From Chamaecrista fasciculata (Eukaryota > Streptophyta > Magnoliopsida > Fabales > Fabaceae): DNA of 64,000 bases. This document shows, one piece after another, positions 1 through 11,842 of this stretch (the stretch's first letter is position 1; every line of letters starts with the position of its first letter). The stretch covers positions 35,982 to 99,981 of the forward strand of contig QANZ01029844.1 in the NCBI GenBank assembly GCA_003254925.1, given 5' to 3'. Made by a program: the position numbers and the translations under genes. The notes below the pieces were generated by a model. It did not search any database. It was given only the letters and a program-made list of their open reading frames with translations, and had not been told where the DNA came from.

Positions 1-58
<58 letters not shown>
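1..58. repeat. poly-A run at window start
   Basis: An uninterrupted run of 58 A bases opens the window. It could be the A tail of a retroelement lying to the left, or a low-complexity contig end. Nothing else distinguishes these. Confidence 0.9.
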
Positions 59-59
<1 letters not shown>

Positions 60-1483
60 ACTAAAGTAGGACTAAACCCATATCTGAATTTTTTTTTTTG
101 AAAGAGAAATTAAGTGTAATTTTTATTGTACTTAAATTTATGGAAAAGTTTACAACTTATTAAAAATATCCGTTGAACTCTTAAATATTATAAATCCATA
201 TGGCAATTTTTTCTAAAATATTCTAATTTATAATATCTTGAATTTATAAAGAAAGAAAAATGATATATGATTAAATATTAATGTTTTATTATTTTTTCCA
301 ATACTCAACTATGAAAAAGATATCTCAATCATTTTTTTCTCTTTCTCTCAATCATCGATCTATACATAGGATAAAAGCAAAATCACCATTAATATAATAT
401 TGACGTGGTATATTATAACAGATTAATAATTATACAACGAAATAAAAAATGATATTGGTTTTGCTTAAATTAATCGATCAGCTATTATATGATATGGGAT
501 TGAATGATCCCACGTCACAAAATTAAACGTATTAATTTCTATTTTTTAATTAATAGAATTAATGGAGGTTGAGAATCTGAGCATACCCATAATAACTAAA
601 TTTTCTTGTTGTGTGCATAAGATGGCTCTTTCAAACCACCCCACCAATCACCTCCCACCACTGTCCTCTTCTGTAAGAAAAATTCTGTCAATGAGACAAC
701 AGATGAGAAATCAAAGCTATAAAACTTAAACAAAAAGCTGCATATTGCAAAAACTAATAAGGTCATATATTTAGAAAAACTAATCTATCATTTAATAATT
801 AAAGACTTTAATAATAAATACAAAGACTATTGTGAATGTGATTGACACAGAATGCGGTGCGTAGTGTGCACGTAAAAGATAATGAGAGAAGAGGCATTAA
901 TTAATATATAAATGAATGATTAAAGTTAGTTTTGCTGAAGAAAACGGGAATACCGAATACTATGAATGTGTGTTGCTTGTGGTATTATATTAAATGAGAG
1001 TGAGAGTGAGAGAATGAGTAAATGAGGAGTGTGTAACAACTAACAACCTTCATGAGAGATGATTGAGAAATTGGGAGGAGAATGGTGTGGGTAGTTACGG
1101 GGTGGGGTGTTTTCGTATGAGTAATCATTAATGAAAGAGAAATTTAATTCATTACATTCATTCCATTAATGATTACTTGTTGGGATTTCTCTTTCATTGA
1201 ACAATTTAACACGGACTACTATTCGATCTGTCTCTCCCTCCCTGCCTATATCTACGTGTTGTTCGTGTGACTCCACAATTAAGCTGTTTTACTTCATATA
1301 TAAATAACATTCCCACTTTGGCTCACCGGTAACCATCTTTTATTTTCTCTCTCTTTTCTTTTCTTTTTTTTTGTTTTTTCTGCTTGTTTTTCTCTTCACA
1401 TGTCTAGATTTTTTTATTGGCAAGAGGTCTGATATATACTTAATTTAGTCTTCATGAATTTTATTTTTATTTTAATTTTTTTA
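59..1483. other. gene-free AT-rich stretch
   Basis: No coding frame is supported. The stretch contains a GAGTGA-rich purine tract near 995-1035 and two overlapping short palindromes (separate entry). The rest is simple AT-rich DNA. Confidence 0.6.
1121..1198. repeat. overlapping short inverted repeats
   Basis: GTAATCATTAATG at 1121-1133 is matched in reverse complement at 1164-1176. AATGAAAGAGAAAT from 1130 is matched in reverse complement at about 1185-1198. Two alternative hairpins therefore share one arm. Function unknown; possibly a remnant of a small foldback element. Confidence 0.6.
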
Positions 1484-1972
1484 GGCCAAAGTCATATTTT
1501 GGTCCTCAGGTTTGTTCAAAGTTTTGTTTTGGTCCCTCAGCTTTTTTTCGTTCTGTTTTACTCTCTCAAGTTTCCAAAACGTTTCACCGTTAGTCCCTCA
1601 AGATGGTGATAGTGCTGGGTTTCTTTTTAATTTTTTTATGTAAAATTTATTAAAATTGTCTATTTATTTCTCTTTTCTTACATTTTGATCCTATTATAAA
1701 TGGACAAGGCCCATAATGTAAAAAACTAAAATTTTTTAGGAATGAAAGTCTATTTTTCCTTTTTTTAACGAAAAAAATGGATGAAAAATATTGAGGGACT
1801 AACGGTGGAACGTTTTGAAAACTTGAGGGACCAAAACGAAACGAAAAAAAGCTGATGGACCAAAGCAAAACTTTGAGCAAACCTAAGAGACCAAAATAAA
1901 ACGAAAAAAAGAAGCTAAGGGACCAAAACAGAACTTTGAGCAAACTTGAGGGATCAAAATAGGACTTTGGCC
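1484..1972. mobile_element. Mutator-type MITE with 9-bp target duplication
   Basis: The element starts GGCCAAAGTCATATTTTGG and ends with the inverted counterpart ...GACTTTGGCC. Inverted arms of roughly 110 bp (1484-1603 and 1790-1972) surround an AT-rich centre, and the right arm carries an internal partial duplication. The 9-bp sequence ATTTTTTTA occurs immediately before (1475-1483) and after (1973-1981), which is the target duplication length of Mutator-like elements. No transposase is present, so it is non-autonomous. The open frame across 1650-1943 on the minus strand is only low-complexity translation of the arm. Confidence 0.85.
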
Positions 1973-1981
1973 ATTTTTTTA

Positions 1982-2280
1982 TTTTGAAGTAGTTCTCAAA
2001 TTACCACTTTTATAGTTTTGTTGTTCCACTGTTGGATCATAATATGAATTTAGTCAAATTTTTCAAATCCTAAAGAGAAATAAAAAAAATGATACATTAA
2101 GAAAAAGAAAATAGATACATAAAAAGCTGGACATTTTTATTATTTTTTCATCTCTCTAGCTATGACCAAAAAAGTTGACAAAATTCATGTTAAAACCTAA
2201 TACTATAACAAAAGTGACAAGTTGAAGATTACTTGAGAAAATATAATTTTAAAATCAAAATATAATTCATCTTATCTATA
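1982..2280. other. AT-rich spacer
   Basis: Nothing recognisable between the Mutator-type MITE and the first Helitron-like element. Confidence 0.5.
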
Positions 2281-2589
2281 TCTATACTATATTATATGTA
2301 TGAGGATGCTTTTGGTTGGTCAAAAATAATTAAATTAAAAATTAAAAAAATAAGAAATTAACATGTGGAACTTGATAATTGGCTAAATGTATAGATAATG
2401 GAAGAGAGAAAGTAGTAGATGGGATTTAAGAAAGTGAAAACTTATTATTTGGTCCTTTAATATTCACACTTCTAACGATTTAGTCCTTGAATAATAGAAA
2501 TATACTATTTAGTCACTGAATAACTACAAATGTCAAATCAAACGTTACATATATATTTCCGTGCCCGTTAGAGCATAGAAAACCCCTAG
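2281..2589 (+). mobile_element. short non-autonomous Helitron-like element (copy H1)
   Basis: The 5' end reads TCTATACTATATTATATG, a typical plant Helitron start (TC...), and the 3' end reads CCCCTAG followed by T. A degraded hairpin (GTGCCCGTTAGAGCA) lies just before the end. The flanks fit A^T insertion. The copy at 42558-42862 on the minus strand is alignable over its whole length, including the shared interior phrase CTAACGATTTAGTCCTTG. Confidence 0.75.
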
Positions 2590-2881
2590 TCTTATATTAT
2601 ATGGTTCCACCCCTTTATGGTTGGTCAAAATTATTGAATTAAAAAATTAAAAAAGAAAAAAAAATCACTCACTTTTCTCTAGCTAGCCCACGTTCATTCT
2701 TATGTAAAAAAAAAATCACCCATGTTCATTCTCATTAAGTCAAAATTTTTAATTAGTCCAAAATGTATCAAGAAATTTCAAATTGGTCCCAAACTTACTC
2801 ATTTATCAATATAAAAATTTTATGTACTCTTTAACTTTAAATCAATTCAAAAATTATATGCATATTGGCTTGCCCGTCTAG
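2590..2881 (+). mobile_element. short Helitron-like element (copy H2), abutting H1
   Basis: It starts TCTTATATTATATGG directly at the T following the CTAG end of H1 and ends GCCCGTCTAG at 2881, followed by T. Its start matches copies at 23732 and 22557 (minus); its middle (TTGGTCCCAAACTTACTC) matches the element at 5922-6253. The terminal hairpin is eroded. Confidence 0.65.
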
Positions 2882-3451
2882 TAATATATATGAGGATGAC
2901 TTAAGTATTTTAACAATTCACCTTTGGTAATATTATATTAGAGTTAATGGGATAAACTTTTTATCCCATAAAGTATAATGCATGGTTCATTCCTTCCACT
3001 GAAGAGTCATCAGTTGAATCAAACTACACGCACTTATAGGGAAAATATCTTATCATTTTACGCAATAGAACATGAGGGCCCACTAATTTACTGTTTTGTA
3101 CTTCTTCCCATTTTATATATTTGATGTTTTGGAGATTTTTTTTTAAATATTTGATGTTTTACAAATTCAAGAGAGTATTAATTATTTTTTTTATTATTAT
3201 ATCCCTATTATACATTTTATATATTTGATGTTTAAGGTAAATATATACAGATTAAGAAAATGATTAGTTCACCTAAAATAAAAAGAAAAATGGGATAAAA
3301 AGACTAAATTATCCCTTAAATTACTTGGGAAATATTTATTCATTTATGACTCTACTGTATATAATAGGGATATAAATTATTATTGTGTATTTCTTTTTTC
3401 GAGGTCATTATTTCTCTTTATTATATTTGTGGACTTTTATAAACAACCATG
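2882..3451. other. gene-free AT-rich stretch
   Basis: ATTTGATGTTTT is repeated irregularly at about 3120-3235, which may be an eroded MITE. No coding frame. Confidence 0.45.
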
Positions 3452-3495
3452 ACTTTGAGTAAGGTGTGGTAAAAAAAAAAGAACTTTGAGTAAGG
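3452..3495 (+). mobile_element. micro-retroinsertion (A-tail only)
   Basis: ACTTTGAGTAAGG (13 bp) at 3452-3464 is repeated exactly at 3483-3495. Between the copies lie only 18 bases, TGTGGT plus ten A and GA. This is the footprint of target-primed reverse transcription that copied little more than an A tail. Confidence 0.7.
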
Positions 3496-3796
3496 CTCTT
3501 AACTTGTTTTTTTATTATATATGTTGTTTTAATTAACGTGTTGGTATGTTGTTTTTAAAAGTTTTGTCTGGCTTTATTTTTCAAAAAAGAGAATGCATTA
3601 TTTATTTTTCAAAATAAACAAATGTTTGACTAAATTTATTTTCAAAAAATAAATGATTTTTAGTGGTAGAAAATTATTTTTATTATTACAGTTAATTAAT
3701 TACAAAAAATGGGAACTTCTCCACATAATAAAAAACTGAAGTACAAGTGAATTTTTTAAAGATACTTTGTATTCTTGTTTTTATTTACCGTATTTA

Positions 3797-4337
3797 GGGT
3801 CAGTTCGTTTGCGCTTATAATAAAATTTGCTCTGATTATAATTAGAGTATGATTATAATCAAAGTTGATTATTTGTGTATTGGTGTTTGGATGAAAGTTG
3901 ATTATTTGGTGTGAAATTATTGAAATGGGTATGTAATGATTGTGGTTGGTAGATAGAAGGGTAAGGAAATTGATAAATTGTATAGGGGTAGAAATGGAAG
4001 AAAAAGTTGAAAAAAGTAAGATGTGATTTGATTATAATCAAAGTGTGTTTGGATGTGATTGTTGCTTTAAAAAAAAATTATGTCACTGTTTGCCTGGGAA
4101 AGCATGAAATTATGATTATAATCATATGCAACTTTGGAGGTGATTATTTTGTTTGGTCGACCGAACTCATTTTTGCCTACGAAATGGTGGACCAAAAGGA
4201 CTAAAATGTATCATTTTTTCGAATCAGACCCCGACATTTGGTGGATCACTGAAAAAAATGGTCCACCGTTTCGCATCAGATGAGAGAGAATGAAAAAAAT
4301 GACTATGGACCCGAAATAATATTTCAATTTGGCATAA

Positions 4338-4374
<37 letters not shown>

Positions 4375-5367
4375 GTCTCTCTCTCCCCCTCTCGTCTCAT
4401 CTCTCTCTTTAACAGAACATGAATTGATGGAATTAATTTTGTGTAATTTGATAGAGCTATTGTTCAATTTCAACCTGAATTGATTGTTCAATTAATCAAT
4501 TTCATTCTTAATTCATCTATCTATTTGCTCAGATGTTAGCCTTCGTTGCCAATTGCCTACCGAAGATCTCGACGCTTTGGTTTCCATCAAATCCGACGAA
4601 GATCTAGCAAATCTCATCGAGGAATACGATTGTGTTGTGTCTTCCACCTCTTCGTTGAAGATCAGAGCATTTCTTTCGCCGCCGAAGTCGCTCAACAAGA
4701 TTTCTCTGTTGCCGCCGCCATCGGTATCGCCGTTACTGTCGCCTATTTCGAAATCATCCTCTTCTTCGTCGTCGTCATCGTGGTCTTCTTCATCTCGAAG
4801 TCCTAATTCTGCTTGTGCTTGTTTTGGTTTTGGTTCAAATCGGAGGTTTTCGGTGAAATTTTCGATGTCGGTGCCGATGGCGTCTCCGGAGAAATATACT
4901 GGAAAGAACATTCACGGTTATAGAATAAAGCACCATATGAGTTTAAAACAACATTCATCGATGTATATAACAATGTATATTACCGTGAATGTTGTTTTAT
5001 TCTTTATTAATTGATTCACAATTATATTCCTCACCATGCTTATGATGCTCAAAGACTAGAGAGGGAGAGACGAGAGTGAGAGAGAGTATGAAGAGAATAA
5101 AGTATGGCTAAAATATTAATTTTAGCCCTAAATGATTTGAACAAAATGACAATTTAGCTTAATGTTGAGGTAAATGACCATTTTGCCCTTGTGATGGATA
5201 ATTGATTGTATTAGAGTATAGGTAATTATAGGTATATATATAAAGGGGTATAAGTGTAATTGAGTGTGTTTGATTATAAAAAAATTATGATTATAATTTG
5301 ATCAGAAAAAAAAAAAGCGTAAACGAATACAGAGAAGATTATAATCAGAGCACAAACGAATTGGGCA
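3797..5367. mobile_element. TIR transposon carrying a captured PB1 gene fragment
   Basis: The left end GGGTCAGTTCGTTTGCGC and the right end, read inward as TGCCCAATTCGTTTGTGC, form imperfect terminal inverted repeats. Both subterminal regions carry the palindrome GATTATAATC (3851, 4029, 4113 and 5338, with variants at 3833 and 5280). CT tracts at about 4340-4410 and GA tracts at about 5055-5090 are also inverted relative to each other. An inner hairpin pairs AACATTCACGGT (4907-4918) with 4982-4993. The interior holds a PB1-domain exon. No convincing target duplication was found; the ends resemble PIF/Harbinger or hAT style termini, so the superfamily is uncertain. Confidence 0.65.
4533..4905 (+). 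pseudogene. captured exon fragment of a PB1-domain protein gene
   Basis: After a pyrimidine-rich stretch ending TTTGCTCAG (a good splice acceptor), the frame beginning in a split codon reads (D)VSLRCQLPTEDLDALVS..., continuing with SDEDLANLIEEYD and LKIRAFLSP. This is the C-terminal half of a plant PB1 (octicosapeptide/Phox/Bem1p) domain, including the acidic OPCA motif. A serine-rich linker and an FGFGSNRRFS segment follow. The N-terminal half of PB1 is absent, and the frame drifts into transposon sequence after about 4905, reaching a stop near 5014. It is more GC-rich than its surroundings. The retained acceptor site indicates capture from genomic DNA, not from mRNA. Very likely not a functional gene, though a chimeric transcript is possible. 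Confidence 0.75.
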
Positions 5368-5370
5368 TTG

Positions 5371-5410
5371 GTCACTATTTTTTTTTTTTTGAGTCATTTA
5401 GTCACTATTT
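5371..5410 (-). mobile_element. micro-insertion flanked by 10-bp repeats
   Basis: GTCACTATTT at 5371-5380 recurs at 5401-5410. The 20 bases between are a T run plus GAGTCATTTA. Read on the minus strand this is a short segment plus an A tail. Confidence 0.5.
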
Positions 5411-5748
5411 ACTTCTTTTACTTATCTCTTAGTTACTTTTATATTACTTTATATCTAACCAATCAACCCGTGTTGCTTCTAAAATATTGATATAAGTGCT
5501 TATCAATTAACTGTGTTAAATATAAATAGTTGCTATACCGTGATAGTTTTGAAAATGTTTATTAAAATAAGAAAATTTTCTCCTCCTAGTTAAATATCTT
5601 ATACGCTAAATAAACGTGCGTGATACTATTATGTCACACGCAGGATCAACTCGAGATAATTGTGCACTATATACCACCCAATGATGGGGAAGTCAAGTCG
5701 CCGACCAAGAGATTATTTTTTTTTCTTTGAAGCACACACATGTTTAAT

Positions 5749-5789
5749 GTTTTCTTAATTTTCGGCCAAAAAAAAAAGTTTTCTTAATT
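5749..5789 (+). mobile_element. micro-retroinsertion TTCGGCC + A run
   Basis: GTTTTCTTAATT (12 bp) at 5749-5760 recurs exactly at 5778-5789. The 17-base insert is TTCGGCC followed by ten A. The same GGCC-plus-A core occurs in the insertions at 23247 (minus) and 29259. Confidence 0.75.
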
Positions 5790-5921
5790 CAGAATTTGAT
5801 ACATAATTTTTGTCTACCCTTTATAATATTCTAACTCAGTTAATGTTTAATTAGATATAATAAACTAAATTATGTATCTGCTTATTAATATAATATAACA
5901 TGTAATCCAAATATATCTATA

Positions 5922-6253
5922 TCTATATTATATTATGGTTGGTTAAAAATAGTGAATTAAAAAATTAAAAAAAAATCACCACTCTCTCCCCACTCACTCA
6001 CTCCACTTCTTTAAAAAAATAAATGAATTAAAAAAATGCAAAAAATAATTAAAAATTAAAAAATGTCACCTCTCTCTCTCCCCATATGAGGTAATTTCAA
6101 ATTGGTCCTAAATATTTTATTTATTTTAGATGAGTCTTACATATTTTTATAATTTCTCAAATTGGTCCCAAACTTACTCTTTTATCAATATAAAAATCAA
6201 TTCAAACGTTACATGCATATTGACATGTCCGTTAGGGCACACCCAGCCCGTAG
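5922..6253 (+). mobile_element. Helitron-like element (copy H3), degraded ends
   Basis: It starts TCTATATTATATTATGG. Its interior (CAAATTGGTCCCAAACTTACTC, split here by small differences) matches element H2. It ends CCGTTAGGGCACACCCAGCCCGTAG, where the usual CTAG has become GTAG and the hairpin is weakened. Confidence 0.55.
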
Positions 6254-6798
6254 TGTGTATATATATATAGGCATAGGGATATATAACACTGAATGCTTAT
6301 TATTCCGTGAAAATTTGGAACTCTACCAATCTAGCATCGGTTCCATTTCCATGGTACATGTTAGCTGACGAAAGCGATGCGAACCCAAACATTTAAATTT
6401 TTGGAATTATAGACTTATATAAATTTTATATTTTTTATAAGATTTATTACGAAATTAGGTATGTAAATAGTTGTATGTTTGTCTAATTATAAAAAAAGAG
6501 GGAATATAATTTTGTTAGACAAAATTTCAAAATTTAGGGGTTGATTGGGATAATAGTTTGGAGGTGCGGGTGGTGTGGAAAGAAATTGGGGTGGTTTAGA
6601 AGTCTAAATCATTTATTTTGAGTTTAATTAGTAAGTGGGATATAATAGTTTAGGAATTTATGATAATTCGTAAATTATTCAAATGTTTATTTTTTTAAAC
6701 TCTTCAAATCGAGGGTTGGGAATGGTTTGGAACATTAACACTTTTTATTTTTTTTTTCTAAACTTATCATACTTTCATATTTTAAAAATCTAAATATA
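6254..6798. other. gene-free AT-rich stretch
   Basis: No coding frame or clear repeat. The last bases carry the left target duplication of the SINE below. Confidence 0.5.
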
Positions 6799-6879
6799 GC
6801 CTAAACGACCTCTGCCTCTATGGTTGGAGTTATATTCTCTAAACAAGAAGCCATGGATTCGAATTGGCAAGAAGCAAAA
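6799..6879 (+). mobile_element. 5'-truncated or short SINE
   Basis: An 81-bp insert with a box-B-like motif (GGATTCGAATTGG, from 6855) and an A-rich tail. It is flanked by a 15-bp exact direct repeat AAAAATCTAAATATA (6784-6798 and 6880-6894), which is diagnostic of retroposition. Confidence 0.75.
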
Positions 6880-6894
6880 AAAAATCTAAATATA

Positions 6895-9336
6895 TATTTT
6901 TTTAAGGATATTATTAATAACTTCAAATATTAATTCATTTCACCCTATTAATCATATTATAATATTCAAATATTCAATTAGTGAAATATGATTTATCATT
7001 ACTTTTTTTTTATTAAACTCTCAATCAATTGAGTGGTTTATCTAATCCACCCACTCGCTCCATCGCTTTTCACCTTTTAATTATGATCTCATCACACTCT
7101 CTTAAAAACTCTCAATCAAGCCCTTATATAGGCCAAATATCACATTGGCCTTAATGTATGAGTTGGATTTTAAATGTTATTTATTTTATATTGGTCTTAC
7201 ATATTTTCATAATTTTAAACTTTTTATTCAAAATTATTGAATATAGTCACATATATCTCGTTTCAATCAATATTATCTCAAGCCAAAAAAAAATGTTGCC
7301 ACAATAACTGAACCGGATTAGATAGTCTAATCGCTAGCCAAATTAAAGAATGAGTTGGTTTGACTTTGAAAATTACCTTGGCAGTTGAACCGAATTGGAC
7401 TGAAAATAATCAGACAGAATTACCAAAATCGGGCTAGACTAGTGAACTGTTAAATAATAGACCGGTGGAATTAAAATATTAAAATTATATTTTGATCCTT
7501 TCATATATTATTTTTTTAAAATATAGTCCCTCAAAAAAACAATTTCTCATTTTACTCCATAGAACAATTTCTCTATTTAATCCCTAAAAAATTGCTTTGT
7601 TATTAATCTTAATTCCTTTAATTATTTGTAATAAATTATCAATTTATAATTATTTATTAGAATTATAATTCTAATATTTATTTTTCATATATGATTTATA
7701 TTTAGTAATTAGTATTTATTACATCATTCGATTAAACTTTTGGTTCAACTGATTAAACCGATCATATCGTGAACTAAACACTTTTTTGGTTTTGGAAACA
7801 TTAATTTTAAGTTCAAATGTGGCGAGCCCATAATTACAAGTTGCTTGTAATTAGTTATTTCTTTATCTAGTTGAAGCCATTAACAAACGAAATTAAATTG
7901 GTTATGAAAATTAAGTGGGGTGCTCATATTTCATAGTAAAATGACTAAAACCGGTGTTATCTTTCGTATTTTAAGTTTAAATACAAAAAGTTCAAAATTA
8001 TGTATCATTTTTTAGAAGTTTTTCTATACTCAGATGATCCTGTTGATAAATAGAGTTAAATCGCACCCAGAAATATAAAATACATGTATTACATGGTTTT
8101 TCATTTTTAATCAAATATAAAATACATGTATCAATTTTTTATTTTTTTGTTAATGACTTCAACTGAATAAAAATTAAATATTTAAGACCAATTTAAAAAT
8201 TATCTAATTCCTTTGGGACCGATGTCAGTATTTGGCCATTTACATTATCCTATAATTAATCAATAACAGAAATTTTCAAAATCATACTTTTTTTTTTCAT
8301 AGTTTTCGATGGGATGGTAGTGACTAGTTATATAAATATAATGATACATATGCCACTTAATACTTGACCAGGTTCGGTTACATTTAATGCGCAAAACAAT
8401 AAATGATAATTTCCCTCGATACGATATATGTATGAATATACATGTATCCTATTTATCCCTCAGAAGTCACTCTGCACAAGGTAGGCAAATGGGGACCTAT
8501 TCAAAACTAGGCTTTAATTTCTCATAACTTCTAATGATCGAAGAACAAACTAATAGGATTTCAACTTTGGTTTAGGGCAACTTAAATACTTTCTTTTATA
8601 AATAAAAGAAACTTGTCCATTTCACTCTCTAAATTACAAAAATGGAGCCAGTGAGCCATGGCCCGCACTAGTTTTAAAAATGACTAATAGTTTATGTCTT
8701 TATTAAAAATTTGTTCAATAGGTATATAATGTGTGATGCTTTTTTTTTTAACATATAGTTAACAATAGATATATAATAAAGAGAAATATTAAAGATGGTC
8801 CTTTACATAATTAATCATGTGAAAGATAAAATGTTAAAATAAATATGATTGAAATTATTTAATTATAAATATTGCATATAATTTTTTTAAAAAAAATTAC
8901 AGAACAAATTAATTATTTGATCCTTAGAAGATGATGATTTTTTTTTTCCATTTTAGTTATTGAAATATGAAACTATATGATTTAGTCTCTAGAACATAAA
9001 ATTAAAATTAATTTAGTTATTTATTAAAATATTAATTTAAATTTACAGGCTAACATAATTTTTTTGATCTAAATTTTTATGTATAATATAAAAAAATCAT
9101 ATTAAATTTGTTGTTAAAATTTTAGTTAATATCTTTAAAAAGTAACTAGAATGATTATAATTATATATTTCAATTGCTAATTCTTATACTTTTATATTTT
9201 TGAAAACTAATTTGAAAAATATATTATTTTTAAATATCAAATAATTTATTTATTTAAAATCACAACATATAAACCTGGGTAAAATCCTCAATGGTTCCGG
9301 TTTTCACATACATTTTCACTTTTTTTGGTATTTTAG
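6895..9336. other. gene-free AT-rich stretch
   Basis: About 2.4 kb with no supported coding frame. A region near 7300-7780 has the look of a decayed TIR element (GAACCGAATTGG at the left, GGTTCAACTGATTAAACCG at the right). AAATATAAAATACATGTAT is repeated at about 8071 and 8113. The remainder is plain AT-rich sequence. Confidence 0.5.
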
Positions 9337-9570
9337 TGTAAATTACACAGACAATCCTTGTGATTTGGCCTATTTAGAAAAATGGTCCATATGTGTAGTT
9401 TAAAAAGTGACAAATAAAGGTGGAGGGCACTGTTAATTTTAGACCGGAAAAAAACTCTATGATCTCTTTTGTTAACGGAGCAAACTTCAATCCTTTATTT
9501 GTTACTTTTTAAACCACATTTACCATTTCTCTAAATAGGCCAAATCACATGGACCCTCTGTGTAATTTAT
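9337..9570. mobile_element. TIR-MITE, about 235 bp
   Basis: The left arm starts GTGTAAATTACACAGAC and continues with TGATTTGGCCTATTTAGA and a block containing AAAGTGACAAATAAAGG. The reverse complement of the right arm gives the same series with few changes, so the arms are about 85 bp. The centre is about 60 bp. I saw no clear target duplication. Confidence 0.75.
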
Positions 9571-10898
9571 CATTTTTTATAAGACCCACAATTTCTCTCT
9601 ATCTCTTTTTTAATCTCTCTAAAATGCATAAAAAAATATAGATAGTCCACATACTTTTGTCATTTTAATTATTGATTTTTTAAAATGCATAATTTAGTCT
9701 TTATAAATTTCAGATTTATTGTAAATTAATATTTTTATGAACACTTACGACTTATCTATTAAAAATACTAATTTTAAAGATTGAATCAATCATTTAAAAA
9801 AAAACATTACAACTAAGCTAATAACATCCATAAAATTTAATATTAAATAAATAATTTATTAAAAAACAACCATTAAACTGTCATAGATGATATTTTGATA
9901 TAAAAATAAATTAATACTTTACATGGATGTTATTATAATTAGATCATTCTCTTAATAAAAAAAAGTGTTAAATTGACGGTATGATTTGTTTAACTGGTCA
10001 AGTTGATAATTAAACTGAATAATATAATAAATAACAATTATTTTACATATAAATAATATATGAAATATAAATATTATAATTATAACTCTAATAAATAATT
10101 ATCAATTGATAATTTATCATAAATAACTCGTGTTACAATACAAAAATTTAGATATGAGGATTGACTTTCATAACAAAATAATGTTTAAGAAATTAAGTTA
10201 AAAAAATATTGATATGTGAAAGACTAAAGTAATACTTTATTATTTTAATTAAATTAGACAACTTTTAATAATTCATTGATCCATTTTGGTTTTGACAATT
10301 TCATTGTATTATTTCTAATCCAATTTAGTTCAACCCTAAAAAAAATTTAAAATTGAATTAGGTAAACTTTTTTATATTTTATAATAAGAGTTTTTAATAA
10401 TTATTTGATATTTGGTAAAAAAATGTATGTATGATCAATCATGGTAAAAAAAAATATTAAACATATATTTTTATATAACTAATTATAGAAAAGAGATAAT
10501 ATAAATTATTGATATTGAAAAAATCTTATAACAAAAATATAAGAAATTTTATCTAAATCTGTTTCTTAATGTAACTAATTAAGTATACCAAACTTATAAG
10601 AGTGTTAGATTATTAACTAATCTTCAAAGATAAATTTCATTCAAAAGGTATTCCAATTTCTAATTTATTTCTAGCCAAAATATCATAATGTTGCCAACTT
10701 GCCATTATACTTAAACTATGAAGGCAAAACATCTTTGAATTAATATTATATAAATTGAGTCATTAAATTATGAATAAAAAGTTGGGTAAAAAATAACACC
10801 AAAATTCCTTTTTTTTTTTGAAAAAATTATTATCTCTTAGAGATTATCTACATGGTAATAAATCTAAAAGAATTACTAAATCTCATCATGTCTATTGA
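9571..10898. other. gene-free AT-rich stretch
   Basis: Very AT-rich, with no coding frame and no repeat I could define. Confidence 0.5.
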
Positions 10899-11208
10899 AA
10901 GAATATACAATATTTCATTTTGAAGGCATGTTGTCGTGTCAGACACGTGTTTGTATATCCGTACAATACTCATACGGCACATAATAATAAATTTCAAAAT
11001 ATAAAATCAATTTTTTGTGATTTTAACATGACAAACAATAAAAAATATGATATATATGACATATATTATAAATAAATATTATAATTTTTTAAATTTTTAT
11101 CAAAATTTATTGATTTTTAATATTTTTATATATGAATATATGTTATGTCGTATAGTATCATATATTTTTAAAAATTTAACATGTCGGTGTATATGTGTCC
11201 AGATCTTC
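10899..11208 (-). mobile_element. MITE of the GAAGCATGGACAC family, copy 3
   Basis: Read on the minus strand it aligns with the element at 43703-44034: CATTTTGAAGGC...GTGTCAGACACGTGT near one end and TGTGTCC...CTTCAT near the other, with the same AT-rich centre containing CATATATTATAAATAAA-type sequence. Both termini are eroded. Confidence 0.65.
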
Positions 11209-11595
11209 ATACATTAAAAGTCATTAATATCATTTATATGTGAAATTGCTTTTCTGGACAGTTACTGACTTTTTTATTGGGGGGCCTGAAGTTACTGATT
11301 TGCTGTAACTCCTCCTCCTTTTAGAAAAAGAAATATACATAACTTCTTAATTTGGTATTTTCCCTTTCACTCATTTTTTTATTTCTAGTAATTGATGATT
11401 GATGGTCGTCGTTTATTTTTATTTTTATTTTTATTTCTGGATGAGTGACGCCCTTTATTTTTATTTCCATCTCTCATCAGAACTCCAGAAAGAGAGAGAG
11501 AGAGCACTTGGCGACTTGGCGTTCTCTTCTCATCTCACTCGGGAAGGCTCGCTAAGGTTGCACAAAACTGGCGACTCTCAAGCAAGCGGCTTCAC

Positions 11596-11601
11596 TATAA
11601 A
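11596..11601 (+). promoter_or_regulatory. TATA box of the KAS II gene
   Basis: CACTATAAAAG lies 242 bp upstream of the start codon. A CT-rich leader typical of plant 5' UTRs follows, so transcription would start near 11625-11635. Confidence 0.6.
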
Positions 11602-11842
11602 AGAAAGATCGAATGCGGCTTTCGATTTCATTTCTCATCCTAAATCTTCTTCACTCTCACCATTTTCTCGCTATCTTCCACTTCCCTCTTACCTTTACCT
11701 ATTATGTCTCTTTCACATTTGCCTCACTCTCTCAACCTCGTCTTCTTCCCCATCTTCGCTTAGATTAGCCTCGTATACTAGCTTTCTTGCTTTTTCTCCC
11801 CCTTTTACTTCTCTGATTTTAGCGTCTTCCTCTTCCTCTTCC

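Noticed and set aside
4513..4911. Acidic minus-strand open frame over the PB1 fragment
   Set aside because: It is the antisense shadow of the serine-rich PB1 fragment; the plus strand has the recognisable domain.
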